Source: Wurfbainia villosa
Lineage: Eukaryota; Streptophyta; Magnoliopsida; Zingiberales; Zingiberaceae
Direction: 5' to 3'
NCBI GenBank assembly: GCA_025175895.1
Contig: CM046000.1
Location: forward strand, 36,306,720 to 36,370,719
Length of the DNA: 64,000 nt
Part shown: one piece after another, positions 1-10,227 of the stretch
Layout: each line of letters starts with the position of its first letter
Numbering within the stretch: the first letter of the stretch is position 1
Position numbers and translations under genes: made by a program
The notes under the pieces: generated by a model
Told to the model about the DNA's origin: nothing
Databases searched by the model: none
The model's input: the letters and a program-made list of their open reading frames with translations, nothing else

Positions 1-300
1 CTTGGTAAAAGAGAAGTCCAAGTATGATCTTGGCAAGGGAAGTCCAAGGGACGGACTTGGCAGCATAAGACCAAGCTTGTAGTCTTGGCAGCGTAAAGTC
101 CAAGTGAACCATTGGCAAAGGAAGACCAAGTATGATCTTGGCAAAGGAAGTCCAAGGGATGGACTTGGCAGCGTAAGACCAAGCTTGTAGTCTTAGCAGC
201 GTAAAGTCCAAGTGAACCTTGGCAAAGGAAGTCCAAAGTAAGGTCTTGGCAGCATACGTCCAAGCTTGTAGTCTTGGCGGCGTAAAGTCCAAGCATTTGG
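1..300. repeat. CTTGG/CCAAG interspersed array
   Basis: Imperfect repeats alternate 'aagtccaag' and 'cttggca' every 25-35 bases. CTTGG and CCAAG are reverse complements, so neighbouring words can pair. Related arrays lie at 5820-6315, 12140-12580 and 18520-18810 inside family B LTRs. The short ORFs here result from repetition, not coding. Confidence 0.85.
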
Positions 301-469
301 CAACCCAAGATATGACGAAACCGAAGGAAGCTCTTGGAAGCAAAGCGCAAAGGATGAACAAGTCGCGGACTCGGAGGGATCCTGGAGGTGCAAGGCTTAA
401 TGAGGAGCTAGAAGGTTGAGTCTAGGTCTAGGGTGTAAAATCAAGTGTGAATTACTCATATGTATCGAT

Positions 470-780
470 CGTGAGTCGAGGTGAAACCACGACCATCGAT
501 CACTTTATGTGGCAGTCGAATGATGTTGCAATCAGTCGATTGCCAACAGTGGCCGTCGACTGATCAACGCAAATACGAGCACAGAATATAGTCGCACTCG
601 ACTGCGGCCTACGATCACTCGACTGATCACTCCATCAGTCGACTGATGGAGGGATTAGTCGACTAATCACTTGGTCGTTGGAAATTGCAGCTACGTATCT
701 CCGCGGATCTGCTTGTTCAGAAGTTGTTGGCTTCGGCGGAAGTCGACTAATGGTGAGCATCAATCGACTGATCGAAGCCC
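470..780. repeat. AGTCGACTG palindrome cluster in LTR G
   Basis: Many exact or one-off copies of the palindrome CAGTCGACTG or its core GTCGAC occur here, for example around 555, 600, 620, 643 and 655. They lie upstream of the TATA-like site and so probably within U3. The same words recur in LTRs of other families in this window. Confidence 0.8.
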
Positions 781-1206
781 AACGGGAAAAACATCCCCTC
801 TTCTATAAGAAGGGGCCTTGGGGAGCTTGGTGAAGCTAGTGCTCTCATTCCTAACTATACTCTTGTGCTCACCAAGCCTTCTCCAAGTGTTTGTGTGATT
901 CTAAACCTCCTCTTCTAGATTCTTAATCTTCCATCATTGTAAAGAAGAGGAGTGCATTGTAAAATAAGGTTTCTCCACCTTGGTTCATCCAATGGAGATT
1001 TAGTGAATCTTGGCTAGGGCTAATCCACCTTACGGATTGCCGTGGAGTAGGAGCGTCATCTCCGAACCACGTACATTGGGTGTTAGCATTGCTTTCATTG
1101 TTTTCTTATTTGTATTATTATTTGTATTTGTATTGCTTCCGCTAACATTCTTATAGAAACAAAGAAAGGCTAATCACCCCCCTCTAGCCATTACAAAGAT
1201 CCCAAC

Positions 1207-2255
1207 ACTCTTCTTCTTCCGATGAGGATGAAGGATCACCCCATGTGGCCTTATGTGCCTTAGCCTTCCCCTTTTCTTTGGCCTTCTTTTCATCCTCCTT
1301 CTTATTCCCTTTCTTCTTTTCTTCTTTCTTCCTACTTTCTTCTTTGCTCTTGTTCAAGAGGAGACAATCATCTCTTATATGTCCCTCTCCTTGGAAATTG
1401 TAGCATATAATTTTCCTCCTTGGCCTTCTCCTCCTATCATTAGATTTGTTAAATTTAAAACTTTTTAAAGCATGTCTTACCTTCCTTACCATGTAGGCTT
1501 CTTCCGTGCTATCCATGGAGGAGGAGGAGTCTTCATCCGATGAGGAGGGTGGAGTCTCCTTCTTCTTCTTCCCCTTGTTGGCCATTAATGCAACTCCCCT
1601 TGATGGCTTGATGCTTGGTTCTTCAATTATTCCTTCAAGCCTAGATTCATGCATTTCCATAGTGGAGAAAAAATCATCTAGAGTACTTACCTTTAGATTC
1701 TTTGAGATATAGAATGAGTCCACCATTAAACTCCACTTGGATGATCGGGGAAAGGCATCAATTGCCTTCATGATCATGTCCCTATTGGAGAGCTTCTCCT
1801 CTACACTAGATAAACCGTTAAGAATTTCTTTAAACCGAGAATGTAAAGATGTTACCTTCTCCCCTTTATCGAGTTTGATATTGTTGAGTTGGGAGCGAAG
1901 GACATCTCTCCTTGCTAACTTGGCTCGGATGTGCCTTCATGAAGCTCCACTAGCTTCTCCCACATCTCTTTGGCGCTAGCACATTCACCTATTCGGTTGA
2001 CTTCTTGTTGAGGAAGTACATTGTATAAATGATGCTTGGCCTTTGAATTTGCCAAGTACTCCTTTCTTTGCCTCTTTGCCTCTTTGTCCATTTCAACTTT
2101 TCCAAAGGCTCCCCTTCCTCATCCCAAGGTATCTCAAAATCATTCTCCATTATTAGCATAATTTCAAAATTGGTTTCAAAGAATACCTCCATACGCTTCT
2201 TCCACCATGCAAATTCCCCCTCGAACTTTGGCGGATGGATGTTGGAGCCGACCAT
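1207..2255 (-). pseudogene. Broken Sirevirus-type gag of element A'
   Basis: On the minus strand an ATG at 2255 opens a protein beginning MVGSNIHPPKFEGEFAWWKK, almost the same as the intact gag of element A (37464-39197). The frame is lost near 2030, and a second open stretch (1777-1184) carries the middle part: a UBN2-like region, a serine/acidic tract, and a zinc-knuckle-like CYNFQGEGHIRDDC in which the second cysteine is replaced by phenylalanine. It then runs into a Lys-rich tail and is cut off at 1206 by LTR G copy 1. Gag would form the particle and bind RNA. At least one frameshift and the 3' loss make this copy non-functional. Confidence 0.88.
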
Positions 2256-2300
2256 CTCTTGTTTGTGCTTGTTGTGGCAATTAGTCTAGTGACAAGCGAC

Positions 2301-2315
2301 TTGGCTCTGATACCA
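2301..2315 (-). other. Primer-binding site of A' (tRNA-iMet type)
   Basis: The minus strand reads TGGTATCAGAGCC, the usual copia primer-binding site pairing with the 3' end of initiator tRNA-Met. It lies two bases from the LTR edge at 2318 and so fixes the orientation of A' as minus. Confidence 0.9.
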
Positions 2316-2317
2316 CT

Positions 2318-3538
2318 TGTTGGACCATCGGTGGGCGGCTAGAGGGGGGTGAATAGCTCTCTTTTGTGTATGGTGGAATTCGCTCGTTGATTGCTTGTCT
2401 ACAAACTCATTAGCACAAGTGGAAATATAAACAATAAATACAAAGCAATAAGAAATGAGACAAATGTTAACAAAGAGTTTTAACGTGGTTCACGGCCTTA
2501 CCGCTAATCCACGACCCGATTCGTCCAAGGTGAATCACGCCTTAAGCTTCACTATTCTCTCCTTGGCACCAAGCAAGGTGGAGGTAATCTTTTCTTACAA
2601 GAATCTCTCTTCTTATAATAGGATTGAAATAAATGCAAGTAAGAAGAGTAGGAGACGTGTTGGCACTTGGGAGTATGTTTGGAGTTCAAGCATTAGGCTC
2701 CCCAAGTGTCCAAAGGCCCTTTCTTATAGGGAAGAGCTCATTCTTCCTGTTGGGCGCCTGGTAGTCGACTGATGTCTCAATTAGTCGACTGCCCCTGTAG
2801 TCATTGTCCTATAAAGGCTTCTTCTACATTGGATTTCATCCAACGACTCCCACATCTGTCGACTGATGGAGCTAACAGTCGAGTGTTGGAAGTAAACAGT
2901 CGACTATCAACCATTCTGTGCTCGAAACCCTCATGACCAGTCGACTGCTGCCATTAGAAGTCGACTGATGGTTTCGGCAGTCGACTGCCAACACTTGGCA
3001 GTAGACTATTGGGACACAAACCAGACTCGAACACCAGTCGAGTCAACAATCGACTTGGAGCAGCCGACTGCCATGATATGGCAGTCAATTGATGTCAGGA
3101 ATACCCATCCGACACTTAGCCAATTGGCTAAGTTTTACCAAAGTGCTACCCGTCCCGGGTTACATTCGCTCACTCTCATCTTTCCTTGGAGTCCCTCGCC
3201 TTTGAAGTTCTCTTCGTTCGGCCACGTCCCTCGGATGCGCCAAGCGCACGACTTCGCAGTGCCATCCTTCGTATATCGTCCTGAAGTCTACTTCCTCCGG
3301 CTTCACCCCAATGCTCCTCGTCCGACGGTCCCTCGGATGCACCAAGCGGATGGCTTCTGCAATGCATCTTTCACCAACTCAAAGATCGAGTCATGAGAGG
3401 TGAAACTTGCCAATCCTCCATGTGCGAATTACTAAGTCCTTCACGACTTCAACGCACATATCAAATCCATAATAATCCTAACTTAAACCCTTTGCCACAC
3501 ACATCAAAACCACATCACATGGGTTGATTGCACTAACA
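2318..3538 (-). mobile_element. 5' LTR of element A'
   Basis: The LTR runs from TGTTGGACC (plus strand) to ACTAACA. The edges are set by the PBS on the left and by the abrupt switch into LTR G at 3539. It contains 'ggctagaggggggtgaatag', AGTCGACTG words (2765-3075), a 20-base palindrome at 3114-3133, and a stretch (3160-3480) clearly similar to the LTRs of element A. The next five bases, TAAAG, are the expected target-site duplicate, but its partner is outside the window. ORFs here, such as 2968-3396, are within the LTR and not genes. Confidence 0.85.
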
Positions 3539-4620
3539 TAAAGTCCAAGCAGACTTTGGCAAAGAAGAAGCCCAAAGCATGACGAAATCGAAGGCAAGCT
3601 TTTGAAGACAAGTGCAAGGATGGAGTCATTGACTCGTTGGAATCTTGGAGGTGCAAGGCTGAGGGAGAAGCTAGAAGGTTAAGTCTAGGCTTAGGGTATG
3701 GTTTCAAGTATGAATTAGTCATACTTGAGGTGTGCCAATCGACTGGCATTTTGTGCCGGGCCGAATCGGTCTCGGTGTTCGCACTCGAGGATCCGAAGAC
3801 ATTGGCGCGATCGGGTTATCCCTATCGATCGCGGTAGTCGACTAGACAAATCGCCGAATGTAAGCTGGCAGTTGAACTGGTGTGTAACACCAGTCGACTA
3901 GTCAACATGGTTCTACAATGGTGCTTGTGTCTGACAGACTTGAACTAAGGTCTAGAATCTGAGTCAAGGTCTGGCAGTCGACTGCTAAGAGCACAAAAAG
4001 GTTGGTAGTTGACTGATCAGTCAGCTATGGAGACACTAGTCGACTGTTGATTATGACAGTCGACTAGTCAAGTAGACATTGAGTCGTGACGATTGCAATC
4101 AGGCTTCATCAAAAGCCATTGGATTTGGTCAATACTAGCAGTAGTCGACTGATGGTATGCATCAGTCGACTGATATCGAGATCAACGGGCAAAAACAACC
4201 TTTCTATATAAATAGAAGCTAGGGAAGCTTAGAGGAGGTTAATGCTTTCATTCTAAATGATCATACTCAGCTCCTCAAGTCCTTCCCTTAAGCTTCTAAG
4301 TGTTCTAACCTCTTCTTCCTAACCTCAAATCCATTACCTTGTAAGAAGAAGAGGAGTGATTTTAAGAAAGCTTCTCCACCTTGGTGTATTGCATCAAAAG
4401 GTGGTTTTAGTGGAAGATTGCTAGGGGTGATCCACCTTATGGATTGTCATGGAGTATGAGTATCATCTCCGAACCATGTTTAAGAGTTTTGTTAGCATTG
4501 CGTTATTTGTTTTCTATTTCAATTGTAATTTTCTATTGCTTCCGCTAATGATTTCTTATAGAAAATGAAGAATTTCTATTCACCCCTCGCCCTCTAGCCA
4601 ATCCTCAATGGTCCTACACA
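3539..4620 (+). mobile_element. LTR of family G, copy 2 (5' part removed by A' insertion)
   Basis: It is block-for-block similar to 300-1206: 'gacgaaatcgaagg', 'ggaggtgcaaggctgagg', AGTCGACTG words (3835-4170), TATA-like 'ctatataaatagaag' at 4204, 'catctccgaaccatg', and 'cacccctcgccctctagcc' before an end near 'cctacaca'. The left part of the LTR should lie left of A', beyond the window. It sits inside the non-coding part of Sirevirus F. Confidence 0.75.
4204..4213 (+). promoter_or_regulatory. TATA box of LTR G copy 2
   Basis: The sequence tatataaata lies downstream of the AGTCGACTG cluster and about 400 bases before the LTR end, a typical U3/R position. Copy 1 has the weaker ttctataaga at 801-810. 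Confidence 0.55.
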
Positions 4621-5459
4621 GTCAACTGCGGTGGTCTTACTCTTAACTTCGGGAACATCCTAGTCGACTGAATCTTGTCCAATTGACTGAATTCATGATT
4701 TTCATTGTCGTAATAAATTATGTTGTTTTCAGACAACTGGACATAATCCAGTAGCCTGAGGGTAGTCCAATTGCCTGGACCTAGTCCAAGCGACTGGATC
4801 AAACAAATTTCGAAATTTTACTTAGGTTTTAATTATACTTTTGATGGATTTTTTAACAATTGTTTTAACTTAATTTTTGAAAATAATAAGTATAATTGGT
4901 TTTTTGAAAACAAATTATCTTTAGAGTATTCTTAAATGATTATGGCTTGATTTAACCTTAGTCATCTCTCCAATCTAGGTTTTCAATACACATTAGCCTT
5001 ATATGTTTTGTGAAATGAGGGTCCATTCTTATTTGATTAATTTTAATGAAGATTAAAAGAGTTTAAACATGTTTTAGATTCAAGTTTAGTTTGAGCTAAT
5101 CGAGTAAATTTTTTCAAACTCAACTTCCAAGTAGTAGCGAAGCATATGCACTTCTTGGTTATCATGTGGACCACTTCCTAAGACAAAGTTGATTAAAAAA
5201 TTAAGTACTTGACTTGTTTCAGACTAAGCTTTGTTCTAACTAGTTTAAGACTTGGTGAGTTAGCTTTGATTAGTTCCACTCGACTTAGTGCACCAAGTAG
5301 GACGTATCCAGCCTAGGCATGCACTTCGGAGAGCTTTTCTAACTTACTATCCGTTCACTTCATCTTAATACTAGGTTGTTCAAGTTTAAACTACTTTCTT
5401 TCCTATCTAGTCCATTCTAAATTAAGCAATAAAAACTAAGCATGCAATTGATTATCTAA
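4621..5459 (-). other. Non-coding internal region of Sirevirus F, downstream of gag
   Basis: No ORF of note is present. The part at about 4960-5400 matches the part of element E at about 63150-63560 in order and wording, for example 'aggaagtggtc' on the minus strand and 'gattaattttaatgaa' on the plus strand. Both lie just after the gag C-terminus of a minus-strand element. The first 180 bases (4621-4800) have degenerate GTCGACTG/CAACTGGA words. Confidence 0.6.
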
Positions 5460-5693
5460 TTAAATATACATATAAATTATTGGCTCCCCCTAAGTGGTAG
5501 CTTAGTTGAGTCTTATTCACAAAGTGAATTTGACCCTTAGGGATCCAAAATTGGTTCGGTCCAACTTCTTTAACTAAGGTAGATTTAGGGACCTTGGACA
5601 TCACTTTTCGAGTTTCGACGAAGTAAGGACATATAAGATTGTTGGTTGACTTAGCCTTGTATCCGAGTCTAGACTTATTGTACACAGTATGTT
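5460..5693 (-). pseudogene. C-terminal part of the gag of Sirevirus F (split by element B)
   Basis: The minus strand encodes a tail with HTVYNKSRLGYKAKS and PNQFWIPKGQIHFVNK. The same tail occurs in element A (KKGLGYKEKK and NLFWVPKSIL) and element E (NMYWVPKDQIHYVNR). The rest of this gag lies at 21046-22420; element B (5694-21040) separates the two parts. The longer ORF that runs on to 6042 is a chance extension into LTR B. Confidence 0.8.
5689..5693. repeat. Left target-site duplicate of element B
   Basis: ATGTT precedes the 5' LTR, and ACGTT (21041-21045) follows the 3' LTR. One transition separates them. The interrupted gag resumes on both sides, which supports the boundary independently. 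Confidence 0.65.
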
Positions 5694-5819
5694 TGTTGGT
5701 GCAATCGGTCCAGGTCATGATGATCATACTCGAGTAGTGTTTTGATGTTTGATGATGAGTTGACCATTTTTTGACAATGGGTTGACCATATGGTTGACAT
5801 GGGGTTGACCATATGATGG

Positions 5820-6315
5820 AGAAGTCCGAGTGGGACACTTGGCATGGAATGTCCAAACATGGGTCTTGGCAATGGGAAAGTACAAGTTTTGTGTACTTGG
5901 CATGGAAAGTCCAAGTATGGGTCTTGACATTTGGAAAGTCCAACATGGAGTTGGCAAGGAAAGTCCAAGAGTATAGTCTTGGCAACATAAGTCCAAGTGT
6001 GTAGTCTTGACGGTGAAATTCCAAGTCATGGGTACTTGGCATTTGGGAAGTCCAAGGGTGTAGTCTTGGTCATGTAAGTCCAAGTGTGTAGTCTTGGCGG
6101 TGAAAGTTCAAGTCATGGGGACTTGGCAATTGGGAAGTCCAAGGATTGATATTGGCGGCATAAAGTCCAAGGGTGGAGTCTTGGCAGCATAAGTCCAATG
6201 GTTGGTGGTGTAAAGTCCAAGTGTGGGTCTTGGCAGCATAAGTCCAATGGTTGGTGGTGTAAAGTCCAAGTGTGGGTCTTGGCAGCGTAAGCCCAATGTG
6301 CCTTGGTAGTGTAGA
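5820..6315. repeat. CTTGG/CCAAG array in LTR B (5' copy)
   Basis: About two dozen alternations of 'aagtccaag' and 'cttgg(ca)' occur with variable 8-25 base spacers, including a near-exact duplication of 'gcagcataagtccaatgg' around 6184-6255. Long minus-strand ORFs rich in TLGL/WTFH (5675-6348) are products of this array. Confidence 0.85.
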
Positions 6316-6524
6316 CTCAGTTAGTATGACAATAGCCGATGGAAGCACCTGAAGGCTAGCGTATGGATGAACAAGTCATGAATGACTTAGAGGGATCCAA
6401 TAGGCATGAGGCAGATGGAGGTGGCTAGAAGTCTTTGGTCTAGGCTAAGGGTGGTCTAGCAAGTATGAGGGCATCATATTTGGGGTTAAATCTAATGTTT
6501 GAGATTATCAGTCAATGGAGGTTT

Positions 6525-6900
6525 TGTACCAGTCGACTAGTCAAGTGTTTTGACACTTGTCAGCCGAATCGACACAGAGCAATCAATTGGGATTATGATC
6601 AGTTGACTGTCATGAGTCGATTGGCGATCGACTGTGGCCAAGTTACGGCCACAGACGCAAGGCAACTCGACCGACGCTTCGATTGACCTTGAGAAGTCGA
6701 CTGCCATGGAGGGAAGTCGACTGCTGGGTTTGGTCGTGAGCACAGGAAGCTTCGATAGATGGAGTAGTCGACTCTGAGCTTGACGATGATCGATGGTAAT
6801 GGCGATCCGCGGTATCTGTTGGAGTTTTTCTAGCGTTGATCAAGTCGCTGTGAGACAATGGCTATATAAGCAGTCCACTGATGGGTATGAATAGTCGATT
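6525..6900. repeat. AGTCGACTG words in U3 of LTR B
   Basis: Full and partial copies of CAGTCGACTG are spread upstream of the TATA-like site at 6930. The equivalent block in the 3' LTR is at 12790-13180. Confidence 0.7.
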
Positions 6901-6928
6901 GCTAGGTGGAAATAGGCCAGAGTTGTAG

Positions 6929-6937
6929 CTTTATAAG
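6929..6937 (+). promoter_or_regulatory. TATA-like site of the 5' LTR of B
   Basis: The sequence ctttataag follows the palindrome block, and the same context (agctttataaggag) occurs in the 3' LTR at about 13215. This would place the transcription start near 6960. Confidence 0.45.
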
Positions 6938-7414
6938 GAGCCCGAAGGGGAGGTTTTTGCCAATGGTTCTTGAGGCGATTTGAAGGGGAATTGCTATTGC
7001 AATCCAGACCTTCAAGGCACTTCGTTAGCAACCAAAGATCAAGCACTCAAAGCATTCTTGTAAAATGTTTTTCTTTACTTGCATTTCCGTTTATCTTTGT
7101 AATCGCTTGTATCTTTCGTATTACTATTGTAATCTTTTGTACGAGGTTTCTCTACCTCTGGTGTGTCACCGAGAAGGAGATTTATTATTGGTGTGTGGAT
7201 CACTAGAGCTCATTGAGCTCGCCCCAGGGAGTAGGAACTCTAAGGTTCTGAACCACATATATCTTGTGTATTATGTGCTTATATTATGCATTTTTTCCTA
7301 CTATTATATATTCCGCTGCATACACTAACAATTGTAGTAAGAGCGTGATCGAATTCCATTGAACATGCCATTCCCCCCCCCCCTCTGGGAGCATTGCTAG
7401 AGGGAAGAAGAAGG

Positions 7415-9058
7415 ATGGAGTTTCCCAACAATGGTTTTGGGTGGGACATCAGCACACCAATTCCATACACCTTCTATGGACGAGAAGGATTTGATCAATG
7501 GAGGGCACGGATGGAGAATTTCTTCATGATGAATTGGATGATCCTAGTGAAAGGGATTTGAACATCCAAGTGGTCCAAAAGGTGGATATCTCAAGAAGAA
7601 GTGATGGACCGAAGAGCAAGCTCAAGCCTTTGAAAGAAATGATAAGGTAAGGCAAATAATATTAAGTACGTTACCTAAGGATATTGTGTCTAGGTTAGGT
7701 GAATTTCAAGATGCGAAGGAGCTATGGGATAAATTGGCCAAGCTCCATGAAGAATCATTCATGGCTCAAGTAGAGAGAAAGCCTGAAGAGAAGTGCTCAT
7801 CCTCACATGAAAGTGAGGATTCAGAGGTCGAGGGGTGTTTGACATCCAGACCGGTAGAAGAGGTGGAAGAAGTAGGAGAAGCCTCCACCTCTAGGATTGA
7901 GGGGGAGGAGAGAATTTCCACATTGGAGCAAACTCAAGAGGAACCATCTACCTCCGGTTGAGAAGAAGAGGAAGTTTAAGATTCCCCAACCATAGAAGGT
8001 AACTCAAGCATTTCAATCAAAAATAAAAATCATATTGTATGCTTTGAGTGTAGGGAAAATGGACACTACAAGAGAAAGTGTCCTAAGAAAGTCAAGAAGG
8101 CTCAACCGGTGCCAAAGGTTAAGAATGTCGATGCCCCAACACATAAGAGTAAGGAGCACGTGGTGTGCTTCAAGTGCAATCAACAGGGACACTACCAAAG
8201 TCAATGCCCTAGGGGAGAAAGAAAACCAAGGGCAAAGAAGGAGCATCACATATAGGGGAAGCTTCTAAAGCAAATCCTAAGATATATTTTAGTAATGCAC
8301 CTTCAAATTTTAATGTCAAAAAGCATGCTAGGAGTAATGTTAATAATCTTGCTATTGTTCATAAAAAGTATGCTAGAAGTAACAATAAATATTTTTGTCT
8401 AGGTGCTAAGAGTGGTAATTTTAGGTCTAAGGATATTCCTAGAACAATTCTACCTAAGGAAGCAATTAGAAAGGTAAAAGATCATTTAGGCATTAACCCT
8501 AAAAAGGGTAGACATATGCCTAGGAAGAATCTTTCCCAAAGGGTTAATGAAAAATCAAAATTGGGAATATTAGAGTTAAAAAATCAAGCCTTGAGGTCAA
8601 GGCTTGAGAAATTAGAAAAGACCCTTAGGAAGATACAAAATCAAATTCAAGGGTCAAATGATAAAAAATTAGGACCTAGGAAACAAGAATCATCCAAGGG
8701 CAAGAAAGGTTTGGGTCACAAACCTAAACCCAAGAAGACCTACCACAATGTTCCATTTGATTATGGAACTCAATCTAGGTCTAGGAAAACCAAGGTTACT
8801 AGGGAAGCTATCTCTAAGGCTAACCATGGTGTGTGCCTAGTGGTTAAGGTTTCAAGGAAACCTAGGGAAGCCACTAAGAAGGTTACAAGGGGAGTTACCC
8901 CTAGAGTTAACCTTGGTAAGATCCAAATGACCAAGGCTTCCAAGCCTAGGAGGGTCATTAGGAGGGTATCTAGGGAAGTTATCCCTAGTGAATACCTAGT
9001 AAAACCAAGGAGCTCCAATAGTTATTGGGTTCCTAAGAGCATGATTCCATCATGCTAA
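7415..9058 (+). pseudogene. Broken gag of element B
   Basis: It begins at ATG 7415 (MEFPNNGFGWDISTP), continues YTFYGREGFDQWRARMENFF and meets TGA at 7559-7561. A following stretch (about 7620-7961) is a UBN2-like part (ELWDKLAKLHEE) and an acidic region. Two CX2CX4HX4C zinc knuckles lie at 8041-8082 (CFECRENGHYKRKC) and 8167-8208 (CFKCNQQGHYQSQC). From 8516 an ORF of 180 residues has a coiled-coil start and ends SNSYWVPKSMIPSC. Repeated RxxREVTR/KPRR words in 8780-9000 come from 'aagg...ctaggg' repetition. Several stops and frameshifts prevent production of a whole gag. The two knuckles distinguish it from element A's single knuckle. Confidence 0.85.
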
Positions 9059-9101
9059 ATGGGTTGGGGTGTGTCAACTTGAATGGGTGGGTAGTTAACC
9101 A
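9059..9101 (+). other. Element B internal sequence before solo LTR C
   Basis: A short piece of B after its gag. It ends with AACCA, the probable left target-site duplicate of C; AACCT follows C at 10228-10232 (one mismatch). Confidence 0.5.
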
Positions 9102-10227
9102 TGTTGTATCAAGAAGCATCGCTAAAGGGGGAGTGAATAGCGAGCTTTAAAAACATTCTTGTCATTTCAAAAAATGAGCAGAGCAACGGAAAGTAAAATA
9201 GTAGAAAATAAGTAGACACTTTATTTTTACTTGGTTCATAACCCAATGGTTGCTACTCCAAGGCCCCGTGATCCTTGACCGCGTACGAAGGGGTAATCCA
9301 CTATAGAATCTCCTCCTCGTTGGAGGTAGGAGACAACGATCACAAAATCGAGAGACAAAAACTCGAGGATGAGGCAACAAGCCTACCTCACCTCGTTATG
9401 ATAAAAAGTCCGATTACAAATTAAACTAAATAAGACACCAACTAATACTACCAACGAATATGAATCTGAGATGAAGAGCTTATCGTCGGCATGTTGGCGT
9501 CGTAGTGTCGTCGTCAAAGCGTAGCATTGTTGGAGCACTTGGGAGCAAAGAATTGATTATCTAGTGTTCAAGTCCTCCCCTCCTTTTATAGACTTTTGCC
9601 TTGGAATAAGTCCGGATCCAAATCCTCAACTTGTGGTTCTTATCACGAGGTGGCACCTTATCTTATCGCGAAGTGGCGGCGTCAAACGTTATCCTTTTCG
9701 ACCTAGCGCACAAGGTTGATTCATCACCATCAGTCGACTGATGCACTTCATTAGTCCACTGGCATCAGTCGACTGCCAATATCTAACAATCGACTGTCGG
9801 CCTGATCACTTCCTTACAATAAGAGGTTAGCACGGAATATGGTAAATATGACGGTTCCTTACTATCCGACCTTGACTTTGACCTTCCACTGGAAGTCTTA
9901 GTCAGATCGCTGCCTACGGTCATCCCCGTATAGAGGGCATGACCTTACCATCTCTCTTCGCACTCGTGCTTATCTCTGGTCCTTTATGACCTATCACTTT
10001 GCTTCTGGTCTTCACCTGGGTTCTTCGACTCCCACGAAGTTCTCCCGGTATCGCCCGACCACCATTGTTTCTCGACTCGAGATTCTTCGGGTGTCGTTAA
10101 CCTTCGGCTCAGCTTAAACACTTCCTGCACACTTAGTTCAGCTCATGAGATAACAATAAGATCTTAACTTTGAGTCTTTGCCATTATCAAAACCTAGGTT
10201 CGATTATCTGGTGCCCCTGCACCAACA
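9102..10227 (-). mobile_element. Solo LTR C (Sirevirus family E type)
   Basis: It runs from TGTTGTATC to CACCAACA. It matches the LTR of element E (59665-61014) in block order: 'tcgcta(g)agggggg-gtgaatagcg', 'gtgatccttga', 'ctcctcctcgttggaggtaggag', and the end 'gtgccc..tgcaccaaca'. No PBS, PPT or internal sequence adjoins it, and B resumes on the far side, so it is a solo LTR left by LTR-LTR recombination. AGTCGACTG words lie at 9740-9800. Confidence 0.82.

Larger units (their letters stand above)
1..1206 (+). mobile_element. LTR of family G, copy 1 (5' end outside window)
   Basis: This is a long terminal repeat whose left end lies outside the window. It shares with 3539-4620 the same order of blocks: CTTGG/CCAAG words, 'gacgaaaccgaagg', an AGTCGACTG-rich block, a TATA-like site (about 803), 'ctccgaaccacgt', and the run 'cacccccctctagcc' just before the end 'cccaaca'. 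At 1206 it abuts, without spacer, the gag of a minus-strand element, so it appears to have inserted into that gag. It could be a solo LTR or the 3' LTR of an element further left; the other junction is not visible. Coding capacity is nil. Confidence 0.75.
5694..7395 (+). mobile_element. 5' LTR of element B
   Basis: It starts TGTTGGTGCAATC, like solo LTR B' (18287). It contains a CTTGG/CCAAG array (5820-6315), 'ggatgaacaagtcatg', AGTCGACTG words (6525-6900), a TATA-like site (6930), 'gtacgaggtttct', and 'attgtagtaagagcg' near 7330, and ends in a C-rich run followed by 'ctctgggagc'. The precise right edge is uncertain because the usual '...ctaca' end and a normal PBS are not recognisable; the gag ATG follows at 7415. 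Confidence 0.8.

Noticed and set aside
5452..6348. Several long minus-strand ORFs (92-196 codons)
   Set aside because: They read through the CTTGG/CCAAG array of LTR B and have only repetitive TLGL/WTFH content. Just the C-terminal 80 codons of the longest are real gag of F.
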